This document shows, piece by piece, positions 8,276 through 17,565 of a stretch of 64,000 nucleotides of DNA. The position numbers were made by a program, and so were the translations under genes. This DNA comes from Photorhabdus asymbiotica (GTDB lineage Bacteria > Pseudomonadota > Gammaproteobacteria > Enterobacterales > Enterobacteriaceae): contig NZ_RBLJ01000001.1 of the NCBI RefSeq assembly GCF_003634575.1, positions 744,001 to 808,000 on the forward strand. The letters are read 5' to 3'. The notes under the pieces are model-generated. The model was not told the origin of the DNA. It did no database searches and worked only from the letters and a program-made list of their open reading frames with translations. How positions within the stretch are numbered: position 1 is the first letter of the stretch; each line of letters opens with the position of its first letter.

Positions 8276-9048
8276 AGCTTATATATGTCCTCTACTAAAA
8301 GTTTGACTTTATATATACTACCAGATATTTGAATGGTTAAAATAGGATTTGGTGTTAACCGCCATTTTCTAGTAAAATCCGAATTAATATATCTGAACAA
8401 TTTCCCCGTTTCCGGTTTAAGCTTGAGCATTCCATACGTTCCATATAAACTTGCCATTAAATCAACCGAACTATAAGCAACATCAGCTACATCATCACCA
8501 TAACCTAAAGCATGAGAGATATGCCTATATCCTTCCCTAACCCAGCCTATATCTTGATTCTCATAAAGAATCGGAGTAATAGATTCATAAGCATTATTAA
8601 TCCCATGTGCCAACAAAACAACCCCCATAGACTTAACCTTTTTAGATTTTAGCAATTTACTTGAATTAAAAATTGCAATACCAGCAGCTGACTGAACAAT
8701 ACCAGCAACAACCCCACCGCCTATTTTTGCGTATTTAACCACGCCCTGATCTTCGAATATATCGGTTACAATATATTTGGTATAATCCTTACGCCTTAAA
8801 GCCTGATATTCTTTTTCCGTTATTTCATATTCATCTTTTACTTCATAAACCAATCTCTTTTTTTCATTTACATCAAATGTGTTTTTAAATTCACGTGTTT
8901 TTATATTAACAAAATCATCAATTTCTTTTAAATATGACATTCTTAATTGGCTATCTTCTATAAAAAAAGTGGCAGCCAAATGTGCTTTACGCTTCAACGA
9001 CGAAGCATAATTATTTAAATCATAAGAGAGATGAGATATCCCTTTCAT
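8263..9048 (-). CDS. DUF4225 protein, probable T6SS effector paired with Hcp
   Basis: Start chosen at ATG 9048 (MKGISHLSYDLNNYA) because GAGG lies 7 bases upstream; the longer frame would run back into the hcp gene. The 261 residues comprise an N-terminal helical, charged part (1-105), a glycine-rich hydrophobic segment (about 107-130, KIGGGVVAGIVQSAAGIAIF) and a second at about 140-150. The DUF4225 signature follows: WVREGYRHISHALGYG, then DVAYSSVDLMASLYG and LFRYINSDF. DUF4225 proteins occur beside Hcp/VgrG genes in enterobacteria. The hydrophobic segments suggest membrane action. The toxin role is inferred and no catalytic residues are evident. Confidence 0.7.
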   Translation of the reverse strand: MKGISHLSYDLNNYASSLKRKAHLAATFFIEDSQLRMSYLKEIDDFVNIKTREFKNTFDVNEKKRLVYEVKDEYEITEKEYQALRRKDYTKYIVTDIFEDQGVVKYAKIGGGVVAGIVQSAAGIAIFNSSKLLKSKKVKSMGVVLLAHGINNAYESITPILYENQDIGWVREGYRHISHALGYGDDVADVAYSSVDLMASLYGTYGMLKLKPETGKLFRYINSDFTRKWRLTPNPILTIQISGSIYKVKLLVEDIYKLYDD

Positions 9049-9055
9049 AAAAACC

Positions 9056-9535
9056 TCAATAAACGTTATCTTCCCATATGCTATATGCACTTGTGCCAGA
9101 CATAACATGTTCCCACGTGATTGACTGATACATTAAAGATAAACTTTCCTGAGGCTGACACTCATTATGCGTAGATGAATTTGGATAAAAACCATTCAAT
9201 CCACATATATATGCGCCAGTGAGTTTTATCTTATAATAAAGTTCTAAACCACCTTTACTTGATGTTCTGTAAAAATAAAAAATACATTGTAGCGATTCTT
9301 TATTGGTTATAGCTAATCCCAAAAGAGGAGAAGACTTATCTATTGGCTTTCTTATCTCAACCGGTTGATGGTTAACATGTTGACCTCTGGTTATATTGGA
9401 AGTCAATTCATAAACAAATATATTGTCTTCATGACCAAGCTGACATGTGTTACCAATAGAATCAACCGTTGAACATCCTTGTGATATCAGCCCTTGCTTA
9501 TCACCCTTAATTTCCAAATAGATTATATTCGCCAT
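9056..9535 (-). CDS. hcp: Hcp-family type VI secretion tube protein (orphan)
   Basis: 159 residues of the Hcp1/Hcp family. They begin MANIIYLEIKGDKQGLISQG with the HEDNIFVYELTSNITRGQ and PVEIRKPIDKSSPLLGLA blocks and end with ITWEHVMSGTSAYSIWEDNVY, all near-invariant in this group. Hcp forms the hexameric inner tube of the type VI secretion system and carries small effectors. No other T6SS structural gene is in the window, so this is an orphan Hcp. The stop is 7 bases before the DUF4225 start, so they are surely co-transcribed. The ribosome site is weak. Confidence 0.92.
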   Translation of the reverse strand: MANIIYLEIKGDKQGLISQGCSTVDSIGNTCQLGHEDNIFVYELTSNITRGQHVNHQPVEIRKPIDKSSPLLGLAITNKESLQCIFYFYRTSSKGGLELYYKIKLTGAYICGLNGFYPNSSTHNECQPQESLSLMYQSITWEHVMSGTSAYSIWEDNVY

Positions 9536-9880
9536 AAAGAACCATCAGTTAGTCAGTCAATGTTCAAAAATATAAGTATATAATATGCTGATAAAAATAT
9601 AATATAAGTGTTGAGATTTTAATTTCAAAAAACGTGATAAATCTCATGACAAGAAAATATTAGCTAATCCTTTTGTGTTACAAATAGAATTTAATTCATT
9701 GAGATATTCCACTTAAATCAATATTGAGATATTTCTTAACCAAAGACAACTATGTATAATGAATCCATTGTCAAGCGAATATTACGAGATATGTTTACTG
9801 GAATTCTTAAAATTATTACTTAAGATTAACGATCTTCTTTAAAATTTTAATTTATTAAAAGAATGAATAAATCTTCCATA
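9536..9880. other. AT-rich region upstream of hcp; no gene seen
   Basis: About 345 bases of low-GC sequence with no supported frame. The hcp promoter should lie in its left part (about 9545-9620, several TATAAT-like hexamers), but I cannot single one out. Confidence 0.4.
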
Positions 9881-10007
9881 TATACCCAATAGATTTCGAG
9901 TTGCAGCGCGGCGGCAAGTGAACGAATCCCCGGGAGCATAGATAACTATGTGACTGGGGTGAGTGAACGCAGCCAACAAAGCAGCAACTTGAAGGATGAA
10001 GGATATA
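9881..10007 (+). repeat. ERIC element (127 bp)
   Basis: TATACCC to GGATATA with the GCAGCGCGGCGGCAAGTGAACG left arm and the central CCCCGGGAGCATAGATAA / TGTGACTGGGG palindrome. Confidence 0.93.
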
Positions 10008-10118
10008 AGTTAATAAAATAATTATTAATAATATAAACATGGCTATTTACCAAAAAAATATCATTGAAATAAGTAATTCCTCTTTGATATTCAGATGTTA
10101 CAACACCAGTGTAAATAA

Positions 10119-10250
10119 AACTTTCAGCATTATGCTCTGGCAGGAAAGACAATCGTTCTACTGTTACTGGGTGGAGATAAACGAAAACAACAAGCCGACA
10201 TAAACAAAGCAATTGAGTCTTGGAGAGATTATCAACAGAGGAAACCATGA
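10119..10250 (+). pseudogene. Truncated HigB/RelE-type toxin (C-terminal remnant)
   Basis: After a stop at 10116 the frame reads ...ALAGKTIVLLLLGGDKRKQQ, then ADINKAIESW, and ends by overlapping the ATGA of the antitoxin at 10247. The LLLLGGDK..Q..DI..A segment is the C-terminal hallmark of phage-derived Gp49-like/HigB toxins. The N-terminal ~60 residues, with the RNA-contact region, are missing. An ERIC ends about 110 bp upstream. Confidence 0.75.
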
Positions 10251-10549
10251 GCAGATCACGCAGTCACGATGAAGCAGTCATTGAAATGATTCGTAAAGAT
10301 CCTAAGTTCGCTGAAATATACCTTCATACTGCTTTTGAAGAACTTGATGAAGAGGGCGGAGAAGCTGGTTTTTTATTAGCACTTCGCCATGTTGTTGAAG
10401 CACGTGGTGGTATGTCACTAGTCTCCGAACGAACCGGGCTTTCACGCGAAACTTTATACCGGGCACTATCACCTAAAGGCAATCCTACACTGAAAACCAT
10501 GAAGAAAGTTATTCATGCGACAGGTCTGACTTTTGCAGCCATTGCATAA
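10247..10549 (+). CDS. Antitoxin of the HI1420/HigA-type addiction-module family (toxin truncated)
   Basis: About 100 residues beginning MSRSRSHDEAVIEMIRKDPK. ATG 10247 is chosen because it overlaps the toxin stop (ATGA) and has AGAGGAAA just upstream; the longer frame from 10220 would run through the toxin. The C-terminal half is a helix-turn-helix (MSLVSERTGLSRETLYRALS) as in antidote proteins of phage Gp49-type toxins. The toxin immediately upstream is truncated, so the gene now stands without a functional partner here. It may persist as an anti-addiction factor or simply be decaying. Confidence 0.8.
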   Translation: MSRSRSHDEAVIEMIRKDPKFAEIYLHTAFEELDEEGGEAGFLLALRHVVEARGGMSLVSERTGLSRETLYRALSPKGNPTLKTMKKVIHATGLTFAAIA

Positions 10550-10583
10550 TAGGCAATAACTCAAACCAAATCCCATCTTCTCC

Positions 10584-10616
10584 GCGTTATCCTTTCCCAA
10601 GGTGATAACGCTTTTC
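10584..10616 (+). terminator. Rho-independent terminator after the antitoxin
   Basis: GCGTTATC...GATAACGC inverted repeat followed by CTTTTCTCTC on the plus strand, 35 bases after the antitoxin stop. Confidence 0.7.
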
Positions 10617-10659
10617 TCTCATTCCCTTACGGATGCGGGTTATCAAATTATCCCGACAA

Positions 10660-11709
10660 TTAAAACGGCAACACAATATTACTTTCAGCCAGTAGTCCCA
10701 TATTGTTATACATAGCACAAGCCGCATCCACCAGATGCATAGCCAACGCAGCGCCACTCCCCTCCCCCAAACGCATGCCCAAATGCAAATAAGGTTCCAG
10801 TTGCAGATGTTGCAACGCAATGATTGAGCCTTTCTCTGCCGATAAATGCGAAGGAATCAGGTAATGACACACATCAGGAGCAATACGATAAGCAGCCAGC
10901 GCCGCCGCATAAGAGGGAAAACCATCCAGAATCACTGGCAGTCCAGCAGAGGCCGCACCAAGCATCACACCCGCCATCCCCACCAAATCATAACCACCAA
11001 CCTTTGCTAATACATCAATGCCATCTCTGGCATCAGGCCGATTGATTCCAATCGCCTGTTGCACAACCGCGACTTTGTGATGTAGACGATCTCTGGGGAA
11101 GTTAGCCCCAATGCCGACTATTTGCTGAGGATCGCTGTCAGTCAAGATACTGACCACCGCCGCCGCCGGCGTGGTATTCGCCATACCCAATTCACCCACA
11201 CCAAACAGCTTCACGCCATTTGCAACCTGTTCCAGCGTCAGGTGTGCGCTTGCCAACAGCAGATCTTCAGCTTGCTGGCGGCTCATCGCCGGTCCTTGAG
11301 CAATGTTGCCACTGCCTCGCCCCAACTTCATGTTGACTAATCCCGGCAGAGGCTCGCTGTCAATGCCCATATCCACAACTTTCACCTCTGCGCCCGCATT
11401 CGCCGCCAACACACAAACACCTGTGATTCCTTTTATCATATTCTGAGCATGAATGGCCGTTGCTGATTTAGGCGATATGGTCACGCCTTCGTCATACACC
11501 CCATGATCCGCAACCATAACAATGATTTGTTTACGATCAATATGGTGACCCGATAATCCCCGCATGCCAGCAAGTTGAATTGCCAGATGTTCCAGACGTC
11601 CCAAACTGCCCGTTGGTTTAACCAGCCCATCCAATCGGGCAGCCGTGCGCGCCATAGCAACATTATCCAACGGCATAATGGCATTTAGGATTGATGAAAA
11701 TGTTTGCAC
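10660..11709 (-). CDS. cobT: Nicotinate-nucleotide:dimethylbenzimidazole phosphoribosyltransferase CobT
   Basis: Makes alpha-ribazole 5'-phosphate from DMB and nicotinate mononucleotide for the lower ligand of B12. I set the start at GTG 11709 ([22 protein letters not shown]...). This gives 349 residues, the family length, and leaves 4 bases after the cobC stop. The longer open frame to 11814 would lie within cobC. Visible motifs are [15 protein letters not shown] near the N-terminus, [12 protein letters not shown], and the C-terminal [11 protein letters not shown] that contains the catalytic glutamate. Last gene of the leftward B12 run. Confidence 0.93.
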   Translation of the reverse strand: MQTFSSILNAIMPLDNVAMARTAARLDGLVKPTGSLGRLEHLAIQLAGMRGLSGHHIDRKQIIVMVADHGVYDEGVTISPKSATAIHAQNMIKGITGVCVLAANAGAEVKVVDMGIDSEPLPGLVNMKLGRGSGNIAQGPAMSRQQAEDLLLASAHLTLEQVANGVKLFGVGELGMANTTPAAAVVSILTDSDPQQIVGIGANFPRDRLHHKVAVVQQAIGINRPDARDGIDVLAKVGGYDLVGMAGVMLGAASAGLPVILDGFPSYAAALAAYRIAPDVCHYLIPSHLSAEKGSIIALQHLQLEPYLHLGMRLGEGSGAALAMHLVDAACAMYNNMGLLAESNIVLPF

Positions 11710-11713
11710 AGTG

Positions 11714-12331
11714 CTATTCCCGTATCTCAGACTGCCAGTCAGCCCGGCTATTAAATGTGCGTAATATAGTAAATCCATGTTGGATTTCCACGACACTGTA
11801 TGTTCCCTGTTCAAAACGAAAGTGCCACATGGCAGAAGGTGGCATAGTTAGTAAACCTGCCAATAACAGGCTCAAGACCCCTTGATGGGCAACTAATAGC
11901 AGATTAGCCTGACTTTCTTGTGTCAGCAGTTGTTGCACCACGTTTTCTACTCGTGCCGCAAATGTCGAAAAGGTTTCACCGCCGGTCGGGGATGCTTGTT
12001 GCCAATCGGCTAACCAGTCAGCCCAGGCTTCAGCATCTTCATACTGTAAATCGCGGTGATGGCGCATCTCCCACTCACCAAAATCCATTTCATTAAGTCG
12101 CACATCAATGCTGGCTGATAACGAGCTACCTGCCAGAATAATCTCCGCAGTATGACGCGCCCGCCATAGCGCGCTACTTGTCGCTTGCGAAAATGTCACT
12201 GCCGATAGATGGCAGGCAACTTGCCGGGCCTGATTTATTCCCGTTTCAGTCAACGCCACATCCGTCATACCACAGAAAACACCGCTCAAATTCGCTTCTG
12301 TTTGACCATGCCGAACTAAAAATAGTCGCAT
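11714..12331 (-). CDS. cobC: Alpha-ribazole phosphatase CobC
   Basis: 205-residue histidine phosphatase. The N-terminal [10 protein letters not shown] motif contains the catalytic His8, with a second His in [11 protein letters not shown] near residue 150 and the acid in [12 protein letters not shown]. It removes the 5'-phosphate of alpha-ribazole or its cobalamin derivative late in B12 assembly. It is followed 4 bases later by cobT. Its upstream neighbour cobS is almost 900 bp away, separated by toxin-antitoxin and insertion-sequence debris, so this pair may need its own promoter. Confidence 0.92.
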   Translation of the reverse strand: MRLFLVRHGQTEANLSGVFCGMTDVALTETGINQARQVACHLSAVTFSQATSSALWRARHTAEIILAGSSLSASIDVRLNEMDFGEWEMRHHRDLQYEDAEAWADWLADWQQASPTGGETFSTFAARVENVVQQLLTQESQANLLLVAHQGVLSLLLAGLLTMPPSAMWHFRFEQGTYSVVEIQHGFTILRTFNSRADWQSEIRE

Positions 12332-12369
12332 TGTCGTTACTCAACCTCATATGTGTTTAAGGATAGCTA

Positions 12370-12516
12370 ATTCAGAAACATGTAGATTCAGATTAGCTTT
12401 TTTGGCTGGCAGGTGATAATCACTCCGATTACTCCTTCAAGAGAAAAAACTTATTTGAGAAATATTTTTTAACCAACCAAACACCGCTTCTATCAGATAA
12501 CGTTTTCTCAGAATGC
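12370..12516 (-). pseudogene. Remnant of an IS982-type transposase C-terminus
   Basis: The minus strand reads LRKRYLIEAVFGWLKNISQI, then an in-frame stop, then PAKKANLNL. This resembles the LRKR..IE.V...LKNISQIEH...PKKPSLNL ending of IS982-family transposases, with an internal deletion. No inverted repeats or N-terminal part were found. Confidence 0.55.
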
Positions 12517-12671
12517 CCTATCCTATTGCGATAACACCTTTTTCATTAGGTGAACATAATTTATCATAAAAACGCTGCGAGCTATGTCACTGCTCATTCG
12601 CACAGATAAAGTATTTCTGTTTTATAATTCCAGCGTATCATATGTTTTTTAGACGCACCTTGTTCCTTTTT

Positions 12672-12853
12672 GGTTTCATTATGCCTCCACTACAGAGAAA
12701 TCATTGTTTTCTCCACGTAGTAATAACTATGAGCGCCTTTCAGGAAACTTAGATGGATGGTCTAGCATTCGTGTATCTATTCAATGGAAGCTCATTTTTC
12801 GCTGGCGTGATGGTCATGCTTATGATCTTTATCTTGACCCACATAAATACTAA
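12672..12853 (+). pseudogene. higB: Truncated HigB toxin
   Basis: The frame reads ...FSPRSNNYERLSGNLDGWSS, then IRVSIQWKLIFRWRDGHAYD, and ends at TAA 12851-12853, nine bases before the antitoxin. This is the central and C-terminal part of HigB (SIR...QW...F.W.DG.AYD). No start or N-terminal third can be recovered. Confidence 0.75.
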
Positions 12854-12862
12854 GGAAACTTT

Positions 12863-13168
12863 ATGGATACCAGAACAGCAGAACCTACCACTGTAGGCGA
12901 GATGTTGACTGAAGAGTTTTTGAAACCCTTGAAAATAACTCAACAGCAGCTGGCGAATGCGATGGGTGTTTCTCGTAAAGTTATCGGTCAGATTGTGAAT
13001 AATTCCCGGCGCCTGTCCGTCGAAGAGGCCACACAATTAGCCGGTTTATTTGAAACAGACGAGGATTTTTGGATTAACCTCCAAGCAGCTCATGATCGCT
13101 GGGAAAGTCGCCAGATTTCCGCCCGTAAGCATTACGCACCTATTACTGTTATTCTCTCAGCCAGCTAA
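12863..13168 (+). CDS. higA: HigA-family antitoxin (toxin partner truncated)
   Basis: 101 residues with the HigA pattern: PTTVGEMLTEEFLKPLKITQ, then the helix-turn-helix QQLANAMGVSRKVIGQIVNNSRR, then LSVEEATQLAGLFETDEDFW and a NLQAAHDRW end. A GGAA ribosome site precedes ATG 12863. It follows a HigB remnant and runs antisense to the surrounding cob genes, splitting cobS from cobC. Intact antitoxin with broken toxin is the same state as at 10119 and 33398. Confidence 0.88.
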   Translation: MDTRTAEPTTVGEMLTEEFLKPLKITQQQLANAMGVSRKVIGQIVNNSRRLSVEEATQLAGLFETDEDFWINLQAAHDRWESRQISARKHYAPITVILSAS

Positions 13169-13214
13169 TGCTTGGCGCTAAAATAGGGAGTTGAGCATTC
13201 TGTTAGGAAGTTAC

Positions 13215-13961
13215 TCACAGTAACGCCAGTAAAAACACCAACTCCCCAACCTCTACAGACGCTCCAAGGGTATCACCAGTCTGACCACCTAAACGACGAT
13301 GCAGATACACCGCTAACAATCCGATAACCAACAACGTGATCGCTAACGCCAACACACCAGACCATCGCATCAACAGGGCGATCAACACCACGCCACCTAA
13401 CAGCGTCAACAAGGTCTGATGACCATTAACCCGACCAATATAAAGGTTTCCCAGCCCAATCCCTTCACGGGCGCAACGTTGGCGATACATTAACAGTACA
13501 ATCGCGCTCCTGCCTGCTACTGATGCAGCCGCCAAGGCCATTAACATCGGAGCATCACGTAGTGCTAATTCGCTTACCACCAGCACTTTCGCCAAAATAA
13601 GGAAGATCAACGCCAATCCACCGTTGGTTCCCAAACGGCTGTCACGCATAATTTCCAGCATTCTTTCCCGCTGACGAGCAGAAAACACACCATCACTGGT
13701 ATCTGCTAAACCATCAAGATGAAGCGCCCCCGTTAGTGATGACAACGCTAATACGTAACCTAATGCCGCCAATGGCATACCACACCAAGGTGCAAGCAGA
13801 GTAAAAATAGCAGCAGCAAGCAGACCGACAATCAACCCAACAAATGGGAAACCCGCAATACCGCGCACGTATTGATCTATTTCCAATCCCTGCGTCCAAC
13901 GCGACGGTACCGGAATGCGAGTCATAAATTGTAAGGTGGCGAGAAAAAGACGCAGATTCAT
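13215..13961 (-). CDS. cobS: Adenosylcobinamide-GDP ribazoletransferase (cobalamin synthase) CobS
   Basis: 248-residue integral membrane enzyme that joins adenosylcobinamide-GDP and alpha-ribazole to form adenosylcobalamin. The N-terminal FMTRIPVP and [12 protein letters not shown] with its Asp residues are diagnostic, and hydrophobic segments fill the rest. The start overlaps the cobU stop by 4 bases, so translation is probably coupled. It is the last gene of the uninterrupted cbi-cob run. Confidence 0.94.
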   Translation of the reverse strand: MNLRLFLATLQFMTRIPVPSRWTQGLEIDQYVRGIAGFPFVGLIVGLLAAAIFTLLAPWCGMPLAALGYVLALSSLTGALHLDGLADTSDGVFSARQRERMLEIMRDSRLGTNGGLALIFLILAKVLVVSELALRDAPMLMALAAASVAGRSAIVLLMYRQRCAREGIGLGNLYIGRVNGHQTLLTLLGGVVLIALLMRWSGVLALAITLLVIGLLAVYLHRRLGGQTGDTLGASVEVGELVFLLALL

Positions 13962-14503
13962 TTAATTTTAACCTCAATCCCCGATACCATCAGAAATACC
14001 TCACTGGCCGCCGCCGCCAACCGCTGGTTAACTCTTCCAGCAATGTCGCGGAAATGACGGGCCAAACGGTTCTCCGGCACAATGCCCATGCCCAATTCGT
14101 TCGTCACCAGATATATCGGGGAAGTCATGCAGGCACAAGCCGCTAATAGATCACTAATTTGCTGCTGAATTCCCACCTCCAATACCGCAAAGTCCATTTG
14201 TTCCGGTGGGGTTTCTCCTGCCAGATCAAATAATAAATTGGTGATCAATGTGGTAATACATTCAAGAATGACCGCTTCCCCCGGCTGGGTTTGCGTCATA
14301 ATGACTGCGCCAAGATTGTGATAGCCTTCCCATGTGCGCCAATGGGAAGGCCGGTTTTCGCGGTGCAAACGTATTCGCTCAGCCATTTCACTGTCTGTCA
14401 CCACAGAAGTCGCAATATAAAACACTTGTTTATTCGCTTGTGCCGCCAGTTTCTCCGCCAGCAAACTTTTACCACTGCGAGCGCCGCCAGTAATCAGGAT
14501 CAC
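13958..14503 (-). CDS. cobU: Adenosylcobinamide kinase / guanylyltransferase CobU
   Basis: Phosphorylates adenosylcobinamide and then adds GMP. The start is set at GTG 14503, which overlaps the cbiP stop as GTGA. It gives [12 protein letters not shown] at once after the initiator and 181 residues, the normal CobU length. The longer frame ([11 protein letters not shown]...) would overlap cbiP by 37 bases. Visible are the P-loop GGARSGKS and a conserved [13 protein letters not shown] region with the guanylylated histidine. [14 protein letters not shown] and [20 protein letters not shown] follow as in known CobU. Confidence 0.94.
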   Translation of the reverse strand: MILITGGARSGKSLLAEKLAAQANKQVFYIATSVVTDSEMAERIRLHRENRPSHWRTWEGYHNLGAVIMTQTQPGEAVILECITTLITNLLFDLAGETPPEQMDFAVLEVGIQQQISDLLAACACMTSPIYLVTNELGMGIVPENRLARHFRDIAGRVNQRLAAAASEVFLMVSGIEVKIK

Positions 14504-16038
14504 GGTGCCAAATCTTGTTGATGGGTTTTCATACACTGATAAATCCGTTCTATATCCAAGTGCTCGCGCATGGCTTCCGCCAAGCGATCAAACTGAGTTT
14601 GTTTATAGTGAGCGTAATCCAAGGTGTCACCTTGGTAAGCCGTTAACCCTTTGCGCTGACGTAAAGCATTAAGCAGAGCACGGGTAAAATTAGCGCTGTC
14701 AAACAAACCATGAATATAACTGCCCATCACATTCCCCTCTCGATTAACCGCACCATCAAACCAACTACCGGCTTGGCTGTTACGCTCAGTAATACAGGCA
14801 AACGGTGTCGCATTTTCCCCCAGTGACGAACTGCCCATATGAATCTCATAACCCCGGATAGGCTGCTCAATGCAATCTGACAACAAACCCGGCAATCCAG
14901 ATAAACAACTACCATTTACTCTGGTTGTCACTTTTTCATGGGCAAATCGGGTTTCCATATCCAGTAATCCAAGACCCTCCATCTGTTCAATACCCGATTC
15001 CACTCCATCGATAATCCGTTGTCCCAACATTTGATAACCACCGCAGATACCGATCACAGGAATACCAGCCTGATGTGCCGTCAACAGAGCATCCGCTAAT
15101 CCGTTTCGCCGCAACCATTGCAAATCTCCCAACGTGTTTTTGCTACCGGGCAAGATAATCAGATCCGATGGCTGTAACGCAGCTGGATGAGTCACATAAC
15201 GCAAACGAACATCAGGTTGCACTGCCAGCGCATTAAAGTCAGTAAAATTAGCAATATGAGGTAAACGAATCACCGCGATATCCAACGCTTTTTCTGCTGC
15301 ACCATCATATTTACCGGTTTGCAACGCTACGCCGTCCTCATCTTCCAGATCAATATCCAGCCAAGGCATCACCCCCAGAACAGGCACTCCAGTTAAGGTT
15401 TCAATCTGTTCAATACCCGGCTGGAGCAGGCTGATATCACCTCGGAATTTGTTGATGATGACCCCTTTTACCCGCGCTTTTTCTTCCGGGCGCAACAACG
15501 CCAGCGTGCCGTAGATGGCAGCGAAGACGCCCCCTCGATCGATATCCGCGACCAACAGCACCGGCGCATCAACCATTTCCGCCATTCCCATGTTGACAAT
15601 GTCTCGATCACGCAAATTGATCTCCGCCGGACTACCAGCCCCTTCCAGCACAATCACGTCATATTCACGGGCCAAACTATAAAAAACTTCACTGATTTGC
15701 TGCTGCAAACGAGGCTTGTATTGGTGATATTCCACCGCATTCATGCTACAGGCGACTTTTCCCATTAGCACAACTTGAGCCTTGCGGTCGCTGGTGGGTT
15801 TAAGCAATACCGGGTTCATCCGTACATCAGGCTCGATACCCGCCGCCTCCGCCTGAAAAATTTGTGCCCTACCCATCTCTTCACCGTTAATAGTGATACC
15901 AGAATTCAGCGCCATATTCTGTGATTTAAACGGTGCGCAGCGATAACCATCCTGAACAAAGATACGGCATAATCCCGCAACTAATACGCTTTTCCCTACA
16001 TCGGATGCCGTACCCTGCAACATTAAAGATAATCCCAT
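14500..16038 (-). CDS. cbiP: Adenosylcobyric acid synthase CbiP
   Basis: 512 residues. It amidates the b, d, e and g side chains of adenosylcobyrinic diamide using ATP and glutamine. The N-terminal dethiobiotin-synthetase-like domain has [11 protein letters not shown] and the C-terminal class I glutaminase domain has [10 protein letters not shown] with the catalytic Cys, plus a GYEIHMG segment. In Salmonella-type operons cbiMNQO lie immediately before cbiP; here cbiL is the direct neighbour, 18 bases upstream. Confidence 0.95.
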   Translation of the reverse strand: MGLSLMLQGTASDVGKSVLVAGLCRIFVQDGYRCAPFKSQNMALNSGITINGEEMGRAQIFQAEAAGIEPDVRMNPVLLKPTSDRKAQVVLMGKVACSMNAVEYHQYKPRLQQQISEVFYSLAREYDVIVLEGAGSPAEINLRDRDIVNMGMAEMVDAPVLLVADIDRGGVFAAIYGTLALLRPEEKARVKGVIINKFRGDISLLQPGIEQIETLTGVPVLGVMPWLDIDLEDEDGVALQTGKYDGAAEKALDIAVIRLPHIANFTDFNALAVQPDVRLRYVTHPAALQPSDLIILPGSKNTLGDLQWLRRNGLADALLTAHQAGIPVIGICGGYQMLGQRIIDGVESGIEQMEGLGLLDMETRFAHEKVTTRVNGSCLSGLPGLLSDCIEQPIRGYEIHMGSSSLGENATPFACITERNSQAGSWFDGAVNREGNVMGSYIHGLFDSANFTRALLNALRQRKGLTAYQGDTLDYAHYKQTQFDRLAEAMREHLDIERIYQCMKTHQQDLAP

Positions 16039-16056
16039 AATGCCACCTCTTTATAT

Positions 16057-16773
16057 TTACTCCCCAGTACGCCACTGTTTATTCACTAAGATGGTGGAGA
16101 AATAAGGTAATTTCTGATCGGCGTTCACTTGATCCAAGCGGCGCCAGCATTGCTCAGTTGGCAATGTAGCATCCGCCATTAATAAGGCATGTTCAAATAA
16201 ATTCAGGCGTGCCAGCAATGCACTCACGGCGGTAAAACGGTTATAAACTTTCATCAGCACGACGCAATCATGGGTTTGCAGTGCCTGCTCCAGCTCAGCT
16301 TCCGGCGCGGTACAAGACATAATCACCATTGATTGCTGTTCCATCGCCAGTGGTAATACGGTACGTGCGGCAATCCCAGCAAAAGAGGTGATACCAGGAA
16401 TAATTTCCAACCACTCCTGTTGACCAATCCGCGCCAGCAAAAAGACCCAGGTGCTGAATAACATGGCATCACCAAGCGTAATAAATCCCACTTGCTGCCC
16501 TTTTGTTACTTCATCTTTCAGCTGTCGAGCGACTGCATCCCATACCGACTGTTTTTCTTCGTCATTACTGTTCATCGGGAAATGACATGTGCGAATTTCC
16601 GTGTGGGGTAACAAGTATTCGCGCACAATGGAGAGTGCCAAACTATCCCCCCCTTTACGCCCGGCAGGGGCATAAAGTACATCAAGGCGGGGAAGTATCC
16701 GGGCAGCCCGTACAGTAATCAAATCACTGGCACCGGGGCCAACACCTATAGCATAAAGCTTGCCATTCATCAC
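16057..16773 (-). CDS. cbiL: Cobalt-factor II C20-methyltransferase CbiL
   Basis: 238-residue tetrapyrrole methylase. The N-terminal KLYAIGVGPGASDLITVRA SAM-binding loop, GDAMLFSTW and the PGITSFAGIAAR segment are characteristic of the C20 methylase. It overlaps cbiK by 4 bases. The stop codon precedes the cbiP ribosome site with nothing between, so the cobalt-uptake genes found here in related operons have been lost or were never present. Confidence 0.94.
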   Translation of the reverse strand: MMNGKLYAIGVGPGASDLITVRAARILPRLDVLYAPAGRKGGDSLALSIVREYLLPHTEIRTCHFPMNSNDEEKQSVWDAVARQLKDEVTKGQQVGFITLGDAMLFSTWVFLLARIGQQEWLEIIPGITSFAGIAARTVLPLAMEQQSMVIMSCTAPEAELEQALQTHDCVVLMKVYNRFTAVSALLARLNLFEHALLMADATLPTEQCWRRLDQVNADQKLPYFSTILVNKQWRTGE

Positions 16774-17564
16774 ACCACCTCCTGCTGATCTGCCTGTAAT
16801 GCATTCGCCAAGTGTTGAACGAACATCTGGCGAATCAACGGATTTTCACCTAATCCCTGTAACCAGGATTGGGTTTTGATCCCAACAGCCTCCAATTGAG
16901 AGCGCCACGAATCCGGCTCGTCTGATGCCATATCGTTAATCGCATGATCGCCAGCCACCAGCATTAATGGCATCAAATGCACTTTACGCACCGCCTGCCG
17001 ACGCAAGCGAATGATGATCTGGTCGATTTCCGGGTAACTTTCCACCGCGCCAACCAACGCCGGGAAATTATGTGAACTCATCAGGTGATCAAGGCATGCA
17101 TAGGCAGAAAAGGCATGATGAGTAGCACCATGCCCCATAAACACCACACGCTCATCCTCAGCTAACGGCGGCATTTGACTTTTCAGAGCAATAAGCAGTT
17201 GTTGATAATCGGCAAAACTGTTAAGCAACGGCGTACCAACAACCAGACGTTGGAAACGATCACTAAAGGTACGCACTTCACTGACGATCTTTTCGTATTC
17301 GTCGCCGTTGATCACATGCAGGGACTGAATAGCGACATCCTGATAACCCTCACTGACTAAACGCTCCAACGCCTGACGTGGGTTATCCACCTGTAAGCCA
17401 TCACGCCTTTGCAATTTACGAATGATCATTTCAGAGGTGAACGCGCGATACAGATCACGATCATCGTAAGCAGCCGCCAGTTGTTGTTCGCAAGCCTCAA
17501 TATTCTTTTGTCGGGTTTGCTGATAGCTAGTTCCAAAACTGATAATTAGCAGTGCCTTTTTCAT
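16770..17564 (-). CDS. cbiK: Anaerobic sirohydrochlorin cobaltochelatase CbiK
   Basis: 264 residues, matching the Salmonella-type class II chelatase that inserts cobalt into sirohydrochlorin. The N-terminal KKALLIISFGTSYQQTRQKN and a histidine cluster (VFMGHGATHHAFSAYA) near residue 145 are visible. A further SLHVINGDEY block is also family-specific. Its presence indicates the oxygen-independent, early-cobalt route. One base separates it from cbiJ. Confidence 0.94.
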   Translation of the reverse strand: MKKALLIISFGTSYQQTRQKNIEACEQQLAAAYDDRDLYRAFTSEMIIRKLQRRDGLQVDNPRQALERLVSEGYQDVAIQSLHVINGDEYEKIVSEVRTFSDRFQRLVVGTPLLNSFADYQQLLIALKSQMPPLAEDERVVFMGHGATHHAFSAYACLDHLMSSHNFPALVGAVESYPEIDQIIIRLRRQAVRKVHLMPLMLVAGDHAINDMASDEPDSWRSQLEAVGIKTQSWLQGLGENPLIRQMFVQHLANALQADQQEVV

Positions 17565-17565
17565 T

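Noticed and set aside
13958..14536. Longer CobU starting at 14536
   Set aside because: GTG 14503 overlaps the cbiP stop as GTGA and gives the standard 181-residue protein.
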